Shown: positions 5,925-10,381 of the stretch, piece after piece | How the letters are laid out: each line of letters starts with the position of its first letter | Numbering within the stretch: position 1 is the stretch's first letter | Origin: an uncultured bacterium | GTDB taxonomy: Bacteria > Cyanobacteriota > Vampirovibrionia > Gastranaerophilales > Gastranaerophilaceae | Length of the DNA stretch: 10,381 nucleotides | Reading direction: 5' to 3' | NCBI GenBank assembly: GCA_900554095.1 | Contig: USGC01000049.1 | Location: 1 to 10,381 of the forward strand | Position numbers and translations under genes: made by a program | Notes under the pieces: model-generated | The model's database searches: none | The model's input: the letters and a program-made list of their open reading frames with translations, nothing else | Told to the model about the DNA's origin: nothing

Positions 5925-5952
5925 AAAATATCATATTAATAGAAAAATCAAA
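5925..5952 (-). promoter_or_regulatory. Candidate promoter for the 205-aa membrane protein
   Basis: Minus strand: TTTGAT at 5952-5947, a 16-bp spacer, TATTTT at 5930-5925 preceded by TGA (extended -10). It lies about 18 nt upstream of the GTG start, so the message leader would be very short and would just include the AGGGG site. Confidence 0.3.
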
Positions 5953-5966
5953 CAGAATTTTTTTTG

Positions 5967-6719
5967 CTAGTACATTAACAATTTGTAAAGGACCACAGCG
6001 CAAGAAATACTTAGATTTAAAGATTCAACATTTTTTTCCATTTCAATCTTAACCTCATCTGTCGCAAAATCAATCAATTCTGAGGATAAACCGTCGGCTT
6101 CACTTCCAAACATAACAAGGAAAGGCGTCTGTACTTTAAAATTTGCCAAAAAATTAGCAGCACGCGGCAGAGTTGCAATTCTTGTGAAATTTCCAAAATA
6201 ATTTTTCAATTCATCAAAATCTTTAACTATTATGACCGGCACCTTCCAAAGACATCCGACAGATGAACGCACGACTTTTGGATTGTATAAATCCACGCTG
6301 TTCCCATACAAAACTACCATATCAGCACCAAATGCAGCGGAAGTTCTTAAAATTGTGCCAAGGTTTCCGGCGTCTTTAATATTTTCCAAAAGCAGTGCCC
6401 GCTCAACATTTTTTATATCACTAAACTTGTACCTTTTTTGCACTCCGACTGCCACAGCATCAGGCGCACTTTCTGTTGTTGATATTTTTTTTAATACGTC
6501 TTGTGTTGTCGGAATTATTTTGTCATTTACAAAATTATAAATATCTGTTTTGTCCTCTTGCACAAATACATATTCGATTTTTATACCGCAATCGTGTGCC
6601 TCGGAAATAGATTTGAAGCCTTCAAGCAGAAATTTGTTTTCAAGTTCTCTGAATTTTTTTTGCTGCAATTTTACTGTTTGTTTTACGAGTTCGTTGTTTA
6701 CGCTTGTAATCTTTTCCAC
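5967..6719 (-). CDS. TrmH/SpoU-family RNA 2'-O-methyltransferase
   Basis: This is a SAM-dependent SPOUT methyltransferase of 250 residues that methylates a ribose 2'-OH in rRNA or tRNA; the exact target cannot be read from sequence. Residues 1-95 form the L30e-like RNA-binding domain (VKLQQKKFRELENKFLLEG opening, typical of the YsgA/RlmB-like group). The knotted catalytic domain has motif 1 NLGTILRT with catalytic R125, motif 2 FGSEADGLS (204-212) and motif 3 ESLNLSISCAVVLY (232-245). The start is GTG at 6717-6719, overlapping the aminopeptidase TAG stop by one base (TAGTG) and preceded by a near-perfect Shine-Dalgarno GAGGTGAT at 6723-6730. This makes it the last gene of the ppiC-pepP-trmH group. 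No terminator is seen after it. Confidence 0.92.
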   Translation of the reverse strand: MEKITSVNNELVKQTVKLQQKKFRELENKFLLEGFKSISEAHDCGIKIEYVFVQEDKTDIYNFVNDKIIPTTQDVLKKISTTESAPDAVAVGVQKRYKFSDIKNVERALLLENIKDAGNLGTILRTSAAFGADMVVLYGNSVDLYNPKVVRSSVGCLWKVPVIIVKDFDELKNYFGNFTRIATLPRAANFLANFKVQTPFLVMFGSEADGLSSELIDFATDEVKIEMEKNVESLNLSISCAVVLYKLLMY

Positions 6720-8275
6720 TACATCACCTCAAAAGACTTCAGCCATTGTTTTTCGGTATCTGTTAAAAGAGTTTCGTCAATTAGCTTTTCCTCATAACAC
6801 ATTTTTGTAAAAGAGTTTATTTTTCCGTCTTTTAGATAACACGAATTTTCAAGTCTTACGCCAAAATGTTCTTTGTTATAAAGCCCGGGCTCAATTGTAA
6901 AACACATGTTTTCAGCAAGTGTGCTCTTTGCAATTTCATTACAGCTTAAATTCGGAGGGCATTCGTGTACATTTATCCCTAAGCCGTGTCCCAGCCCATG
7001 GTTAAATTCAAATCCGTCTATTTTATTTTCTGCAAAAATTTCACGAGCCAAAGCGTCGATTTCATACCCTGAAGTCTCCGGTTTAACTGTAAAATTAAAA
7101 CAATTTAAAAAGGCTTTCAAAACAGTTGTATAAACTTGTTTTTGCAAATCATCCGGTCGGCCTTTTACAAAAACTCTAGTTATATCAGTTGCTAAGCCGC
7201 CTTCATAGTAAGCACCGCAATCAATCAGAACCAAACTTCCGTCTTTTAAATATTGATCTTTTGATGATTTTGAATAATGTGCAAGGGCTGAATTTTTATC
7301 AATTGCAACTATTGATTTAAAACTCAAATTTTTTGCACCATAACTTATGAATTCTTCTTCAAGCTTTTGTGCAATATCGAATTCTGTCAAGTTATCGTTT
7401 TTTTCAATATAATCACGGATTGCAAACATTGCTTTGTCTGTTTTTTCAAAGGCTTTTTTCAAATGATTAATTTCTTCATCTGTTTTGATTGTACGCATTG
7501 CAAGCACCGGATTTTCTTTCATCTGACGTGCTTTTTTGCCTAAAAGGCTGTAATCGTATGCATTAATTGTGTTTATATCAACATAAACCACGTCCGCAAC
7601 AATGCATTTATCAAAATTGGAAATTTTTTCGCCTGTAAACAGTGTATCGGAATGCTTTGTAATTAAAGCTTTCGCCGTAATTTTTGAAGAGTATGGCTTT
7701 GAAAAATCTCTCAGATTATACAAATACGAAATATCTTCCAGGTTTGTTAAAAGAATGCTTTCATTAATTGCAAGTGTGCGCTGAAGTTTAGAAATCTTCT
7801 CATCTTTTGACAATCCCGCGATACTTTCATCAACGGCCTCAATATTTTCTGAAATCTCTGTTTCTGTTTGGATTCCGTCAGAGTTAAGGAGCTTTATTTT
7901 GAATTGTTTTTCCATTGCTTCAACGCGGACTTGCGAATTTTTCTTTGCATTAACGCCAACAACGGCACCCGCTGGCACTCTTTTAGCAATTTCCGTTAAA
8001 AGTTTCTGACCCGCTGCAAGCTTTACGACTGTAACAACAGACGGGTCGGTTTCCAAATCCGCTTGTATATGATATCTTCCGTCTACAAATAGATAAAGTT
8101 TATCAAAGCCCAAAAGCGCATCTCCTGTTGAGCCGCTAAAGTTTGTGAGCTTATATCGCGCATTTGCACAAAGTTCGTTGTACTCAACAAGAAACTCATT
8201 TGTTGAATTAACCAGCAGAAAATCAATTTTTTCTGATTTCATAAACTCACGGGCTTTTGATAAAACTTCATTCAT
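6719..8275 (-). CDS. pepP: Aminopeptidase P family (M24B) Xaa-Pro aminopeptidase
   Basis: This metallopeptidase removes an N-terminal residue preceding proline, and is cytoplasmic here as no signal peptide is seen. At 518 residues it has the three-domain layout of eukaryotic-type XPNPEP1 rather than the two-domain E. coli PepP (441 aa), with a shortened middle domain. The first creatinase-like domain has RYKLTNFSGSTGDALL and LFVDGRYHIQADLE. The pita-bread catalytic domain has metal ligands D352 (LIDCGAYYEGG), D364 (ATDITRVF), H430 (FNHGLGHGLG), E462 (FTIEPGLY) and E476 (GVRLEN). Likely proton-shuttle histidines are H333 (ALAHY) and H437 (NVHECPP). All ligands are present, so it should be active. 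The start lies 2 nt after the ppiC stop with only a weak Shine-Dalgarno, suggesting coupling, and it overlaps the methyltransferase gene by 1 nt. Confidence 0.93.
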   Translation of the reverse strand: MNEVLSKAREFMKSEKIDFLLVNSTNEFLVEYNELCANARYKLTNFSGSTGDALLGFDKLYLFVDGRYHIQADLETDPSVVTVVKLAAGQKLLTEIAKRVPAGAVVGVNAKKNSQVRVEAMEKQFKIKLLNSDGIQTETEISENIEAVDESIAGLSKDEKISKLQRTLAINESILLTNLEDISYLYNLRDFSKPYSSKITAKALITKHSDTLFTGEKISNFDKCIVADVVYVDINTINAYDYSLLGKKARQMKENPVLAMRTIKTDEEINHLKKAFEKTDKAMFAIRDYIEKNDNLTEFDIAQKLEEEFISYGAKNLSFKSIVAIDKNSALAHYSKSSKDQYLKDGSLVLIDCGAYYEGGLATDITRVFVKGRPDDLQKQVYTTVLKAFLNCFNFTVKPETSGYEIDALAREIFAENKIDGFEFNHGLGHGLGINVHECPPNLSCNEIAKSTLAENMCFTIEPGLYNKEHFGVRLENSCYLKDGKINSFTKMCYEEKLIDETLLTDTEKQWLKSFEVM

Positions 8276-8277
8276 AA

Positions 8278-8559
8278 TTAATTTTTCCCGGTCAAATAAA
8301 TTAAGTGCCAGCCGAATTGTGTTTGAACAGGTTCTGAAACATCACCGACTTCAAGTTCAAACGCTGCTTTTTCAAACGGTGCAACCATCATTCCTTTCCC
8401 GAAAAACCCTAAATCTCCGCCATTTTGTTTTGAAGGACAGAGTGAATATTCTTCAGCAAGTTCAGTAAATGATTCGCCATTTTGAATTCTGACATAAAGC
8501 TCTTTTGCTTCATCTTCTGTTTTTACTAAGATATGGCTCGCTCTAACTTCATTTGTCAT
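8278..8559 (-). CDS. ppiC: Cytoplasmic parvulin peptidyl-prolyl isomerase
   Basis: A stand-alone parvulin domain of 93 residues, the same size as E. coli PpiC, which catalyses cis-trans isomerisation of Xaa-Pro bonds and helps folding. Motifs in order: VRASHILVKTEDEA with H9, SLCPSKQNGGDLGFFGKG with C41, MMVAPFEKAAF, and VQTQFGWHLIYL with H85; these are the usual active-site residues. There is no signal peptide or membrane anchor, so it works in the cytoplasm, unlike PrsA or SurA. A strong AAGGAG site at 8568-8573 lies 8 nt before the ATG. It is first of a tight group with the Xaa-Pro aminopeptidase, a sensible pairing since both act at proline. An intrinsic terminator lies only about 60 nt upstream, so expression may depend on read-through. 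Confidence 0.95.
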   Translation of the reverse strand: MTNEVRASHILVKTEDEAKELYVRIQNGESFTELAEEYSLCPSKQNGGDLGFFGKGMMVAPFEKAAFELEVGDVSEPVQTQFGWHLIYLTGKN

Positions 8560-8617
8560 AAATAAAACTCCTTATTAATCTAACAAATAAAGTTTAACAA
8601 AAACATAAAAATTTCGC

Positions 8618-8648
8618 AAAAAAAAGACTTAACATTTCTGCCAAGCCT
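8618..8648 (-). terminator. Intrinsic terminator upstream of ppiC
   Basis: On the minus strand, arms 8648-8639 and 8634-8625 give a 10-bp stem closed by a GAAA tetraloop and run into eight U (8625-8618). Three of the ten pairs are G.U, which become A.C mismatches on the plus strand, so the hairpin works mainly for minus-strand RNA. It marks the end of a transcript, or an attenuator, just before ppiC. Confidence 0.75.
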
Positions 8649-8719
8649 AGTATATCAAACGTGAAAACCATTGATATTTATATTGTACATAGTATCCTAT
8701 GATTAAATCTTTTAAGGAA

Positions 8720-8805
8720 TAAGCTTGCTATATTTTCAACCAAACCCGCTCTAAGAAAAAATCTTGTCGCAACCCCGAAAAAAGTGCCTGGATATAACAA
8801 GCTTA
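8720..8805 (-). repeat. Inverted repeat, 14-bp arms
   Basis: Minus strand: TAAGCTTGTTATAT (8805-8792) pairs with ATATAGCAAGCTTA (8733-8720) in all 14 positions, one of them U.G. On the plus strand that wobble is a C.A mismatch, so the minus strand is favoured. The 58-nt loop contains a small AAGA/TCTT hairpin. No flanking direct duplication or transposase suggests an insertion sequence. Confidence 0.7.
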
Positions 8806-8835
8806 CAAATATATAATAACGCTTTTTTCAAACAT
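8803..8835 (-). CDS. Possible 10-aa leader peptide ORF
   Basis: ATG at 8835-8833 is preceded by GGGGAGGGTG, one of the strongest Shine-Dalgarno-like sites in the window, with a suitable gap. The frame encodes MFEKSVIIYL and stops at 8805-8803. That stop codon is the first three bases of the 5' arm of the 14-bp stem, so a ribosome at the stop would block the stem. No run of one amino acid is present, so the sensed signal, if any, is unclear. It may be chance. Confidence 0.25.
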   Translation of the reverse strand: MFEKSVIIYL

Positions 8836-8878
8836 TTTCACCCTCCCCGAGAATAACTTTTTACTACAGCTATAACAG

Positions 8879-8902
8879 TTAAGAATTAATCCTTAAGAAT
8901 TA
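8879..8902. repeat. Short direct repeat TTAAGAATTA x2
   Basis: TTAAGAATTA at 8879-8888 and 8893-8902, 14 bp from start to start. It lies just upstream of the putative ppiC leader and on the other side from the tRNA promoter, so it could be a regulator site. Its AT-rich composition makes chance possible. Confidence 0.35.
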
Positions 8903-8923
8903 GTCGCTTTTCTAAAAAAATGG

Positions 8924-8952
8924 TTGCAAAAAATTTTTTTTCAATATATTAT
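8924..8952 (+). promoter_or_regulatory. Promoter of tRNA-Gly
   Basis: TTGCAA at 8924-8929, exactly 17 bp, TATTAT at 8947-8952. Transcription should begin near 8959, about 17 nt before the mature tRNA. This is the best consensus promoter in the window. Confidence 0.7.
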
Positions 8953-8975
8953 AAAAAAGTAAAAATTAAATACAT

Positions 8976-9048
8976 GCGGAAGTAACTCAATGGCTAGAGT
9001 CCCTGCCTTCCAAGCAGGTTGTTGCGAGTTCGAATCTCGTCTTCCGCT
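8976..9048 (+). tRNA. tRNA-Gly (anticodon TCC)
   Basis: A 73-nt cloverleaf folds cleanly. Acceptor GCGGAAG pairs with CTTCCGC, D stem ACTC/GAGT, anticodon stem CCTGC/GCAGG with loop CTTCCAA (anticodon TCC), and T stem GCGAG/CTCGT with loop TTCGAAT. The discriminator base is T, usual for bacterial glycine tRNA. The CCA end is not encoded, so it must be added by nucleotidyltransferase. It reads GGA (and GGG by wobble) codons. It has its own promoter and terminator. Confidence 0.97.
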
Positions 9049-9054
9049 TTCTTG

Positions 9055-9082
9055 AAAAAGTCCTGCTCAAAGGACTTTTTTT
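9055..9082 (+). terminator. Intrinsic terminator after tRNA-Gly
   Basis: AAAAAGTCCT (9055-9064) pairs with AGGACTTTTT (9071-9080) around a 6-nt loop, and the run of seven T continues to 9082. It lies 6 bp after the tRNA and separates it from the channel gene. Confidence 0.9.
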
Positions 9083-9108
9083 ATACAAGTTACGACGTTG
9101 AGGGATAT

Positions 9109-9957
9109 ATGATTAACGAAATTTATGAATTTTCTGATAAAATTGAAAAGCTTCTTACAGCTTTGCGTATAAAATTTATTGTCGAGCTTATTATAATTTT
9201 TATAATCGGGTTTGCATGTTTTAAACTAATTGAGCTTTTTGACAGAAAATTAAAGGAAAAACTCAATTCAGGATTAAATTCATCTTTAGCAAGGTTTGTA
9301 CCTATTTTGAGCAATATATTTAAGGGTTTAGTTGTATTTTTTCTATTAGCTTCATTCTTGCAAAGTCATGGATATTCAATGTCATCACTGATTGCTGGGT
9401 TTGGGATAACCGGTTTGGCTGTTGGCTTTGCGGCTCAAAAAACTATCGCGAATGTTTTCGGAACTCTCGGAATTCTCTCTGACCATTCGTACCAGCTTGG
9501 CGATTTTATAAGTGTTAACGGCAACGAAGGGACGGTTGAAGAAATTAACATGCGCTCAACCAAAATCAGAGCCATGGATAATTCTCTCATAATCCTTCCT
9601 AACGATATTGTTTCAGGAACAGTTATCAAAAACGTTTCAGCTATGCACAAAAGAAGAATTTTTGAAACTTTCGGCGTTACATACGATACGAGTGATGAAA
9701 AGTTAAAGCGCGCTGTTTCTGTTTTAGAAGAAATTCTTCAGGAAAACAAAGACATTCACAACGATTTCATCGTGTATGTTGAAACTCTTTCTGCAAGCTC
9801 AATTGACATAAAAGTTAGCGCTTATACAAAAACAAATGTTTATGCGAAATATTTGAAAATTAAAGAAAGTGTCATTTTAGAAGCAGTAAAACGTTTCAGA
9901 GAAGAAGGAATTGACTTTGCTTTTCCGTCAACTACAGTGTATATGGCGAAAGATTAA
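9109..9957 (+). CDS. mscS: MscS-family small-conductance mechanosensitive channel
   Basis: Inner-membrane channel that opens under membrane tension to release solutes during osmotic downshock. The start is ATG at 9109, with GAGGG at 9100-9104. A longer frame reaching back to 9019 would begin inside the tRNA and run through its terminator, so it is rejected. The protein is 282 residues, close to E. coli MscS (286). Helices are TM1 about 20-43, TM2 about 66-86 and pore-lining TM3 about 90-122 with the Gly/Ala-rich AGFGITGLAVGFAAQKTIAN segment. The beta domain (YQLGDFISVNGNEGTVEEINMRST, IILPNDIVSG) and C-terminal alpha/beta domain ending FAFPSTTVYM are typical. It overlaps rlmH by one base (TAATG). 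No clear promoter is seen between the tRNA terminator and the start. Confidence 0.93.
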   Translation: MINEIYEFSDKIEKLLTALRIKFIVELIIIFIIGFACFKLIELFDRKLKEKLNSGLNSSLARFVPILSNIFKGLVVFFLLASFLQSHGYSMSSLIAGFGITGLAVGFAAQKTIANVFGTLGILSDHSYQLGDFISVNGNEGTVEEINMRSTKIRAMDNSLIILPNDIVSGTVIKNVSAMHKRRIFETFGVTYDTSDEKLKRAVSVLEEILQENKDIHNDFIVYVETLSASSIDIKVSAYTKTNVYAKYLKIKESVILEAVKRFREEGIDFAFPSTTVYMAKD

Positions 9958-10381
9958 TGAATATAAAAATAATCGCATTAGGAAAATTAAAAGAAAAATT
10001 TTTGAAAGACGGTATTGATGAATTTCTTAAACGTCTAAGACCTTATACAAGCGTTGAAGTTATTGAAATTAATCCTATTGAGATTAAAGATGAAAATCTT
10101 ATTCCAAAAGTATTGGACGACGAAGCAGCAAAAATCTTAACGCATATCAAGCCCCAATCCTTCGTAATTACTCTTGAGATTGAAGGCAAAATGCTTTCTT
10201 CTGTTGAGTTTGCGAAAAAAATCGAAACGCTTACAAATGAAGGTACAAGTGAAATTGTGTTTGTAATTGGTTCATCCTGCGGGCTTTCACCAATCGTTTC
10301 AAACCGCGCGGATTTTAAATTAAGCTTTTCTAAAATGACATTTTTACATCAATTTGCACGGTTGATTTTAGTTGAGCAAGT
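9957..10381 (+). CDS. rlmH: 23S rRNA (pseudouridine1915-N3)-methyltransferase RlmH, 3' end cut by the window
   Basis: A SPOUT methyltransferase that N3-methylates pseudouridine 1915 in helix 69 of 23S rRNA on the assembled 70S ribosome. 141 codons are visible out of a usual ~155-160, so only the last 15-20 residues are missing. It starts MNIKIIALGKLKEKFLKDGI; LEIEGKMLSSVEFA, VFVIGSSCGLSP and KLSFSKMTFLHQFARLILVEQ are the family signatures. The SAM-pocket loop usually begins IGG; here it is IGSSCG, with serine at the second position (S106). The ATG overlaps the channel stop codon by one base and has no Shine-Dalgarno of its own, so it is translationally coupled to mscS. Confidence 0.94.
   Translation, partial: MNIKIIALGKLKEKFLKDGIDEFLKRLRPYTSVEVIEINPIEIKDENLIPKVLDDEAAKILTHIKPQSFVITLEIEGKMLSSVEFAKKIETLTNEGTSEIVFVIGSSCGLSPIVSNRADFKLSFSKMTFLHQFARLILVEQ

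Larger units (their letters stand above)
8649..8880 (-). promoter_or_regulatory. Structured leader / attenuator candidate or small RNA upstream of ppiC
   Basis: Except for a 10-codon candidate ORF, this stretch has no coding signal but much structure on the minus strand. It holds a 14-bp stem between 8805-8792 and 8733-8720; a CATAG/CTATG hairpin with GATA loop at 8701-8688; and a 7-bp ATATCAA/TTGATAT hairpin at 8677-8652. The terminator follows. The 3' arm of the long stem (CAAGCUU, 8727-8721) could instead pair over 7 bp with AGGCUUG (8648-8642), the 5' side of the terminator, giving mutually exclusive folds as in attenuators. A weak extended -10 (TGTTATAGC, 8877-8869) could start the transcript. 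Known classes considered: 6S RNA (length fits, no diagnostic motif seen), SRP RNA and tmRNA (motifs absent). Function is inference. Confidence 0.45.

Noticed and set aside
8720..8805. Inverted repeat as a miniature transposable element
   Set aside because: No target-site duplication at its outer edges, and strand-specific G.U pairing points to RNA structure.
8620..8835. Minus-strand frame of about 70 codons continuing past the 10-codon ORF with three internal stops, as a pseudogene or recoded gene
   Set aside because: Three or four stops in ~70 codons is what AT-rich non-coding DNA gives by chance, no protein family is recognisable, and the region's hairpins explain it better.
9019..9108. 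Longer N-terminus for the MscS gene starting inside the tRNA
   Set aside because: It would translate the tRNA 3' half and its terminator; the ATG at 9109 has a Shine-Dalgarno and gives the normal family length.
1..10381. CRISPR arrays, insertion sequences, phage or toxin-antitoxin modules
   Set aside because: No regularly spaced repeats, transposase or integrase motifs were seen. The XRE pair with a small divergent gene recalls a toxin-antitoxin layout but the 60-aa protein shows no toxin motif.

Overview
The window looks like a piece of an AT-rich bacterial genome, probably from a gut or animal-associated metagenome. My best guess is a non-photosynthetic relative of Cyanobacteria (Melainabacteria/Gastranaerophilales type). 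The reasons are low GC, a SigF-type group 3 sigma factor paired with a prepilin peptidase, TTG and GTG starts, and a tRNA gene without encoded CCA. This placement is inference from style; no phylogenetic marker was compared.

Left end (1 to about 385). This stretch differs from the rest. It has visibly higher GC, the 3' tail of an unidentified plus-strand membrane protein, a strong two-way terminator, and the C-terminal tail of a Bacteroidetes-type LruC-domain surface protein. That tail is joined in frame to the first ~73 residues of GatC. The simplest reading is a chimeric join between two genomes.

603 to 2502. Divergent from gatC is a two-gene plus-strand unit, sigF-like sigma factor then pilD-like prepilin peptidase, separated by 2 nt.

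2491 to 3206. A 60-residue minus-strand protein of unknown function faces, across a 108-bp control region, a translationally coupled pair of XRE-type HTH regulators that are obvious tandem duplicates (38 of 64 aligned residues identical by hand count). Two 21-bp-spaced direct repeats sit on the -35 and -10 of the small gene.

3209 to 8559. A long run of minus-strand genes: ppiC (parvulin), a three-domain aminopeptidase P, a TrmH/SpoU RNA methyltransferase, an anchored protein of unknown function, dnaA and ruvA. Spacing is tight inside ppiC-pepP-trmH and inside dnaA-ruvA. The unknown gene has its own possible promoter.

8560 to 8975. About 415 bp without a long ORF. It carries an intrinsic terminator on the minus strand just upstream of ppiC, two further small hairpins, a 14-bp inverted repeat, and a 10-codon ORF with a strong Shine-Dalgarno whose stop codon lies in the 5' arm of that repeat. 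Together this resembles a leader/attenuator for the ppiC operon, or a separate small RNA gene; it is the most interesting non-coding part of the window. The promoter of the tRNA is at its right end.

8976 to 10381. tRNA-Gly(TCC) with its own promoter and terminator, then an MscS-type mechanosensitive channel overlapping by 1 nt with rlmH, which runs off the right edge.
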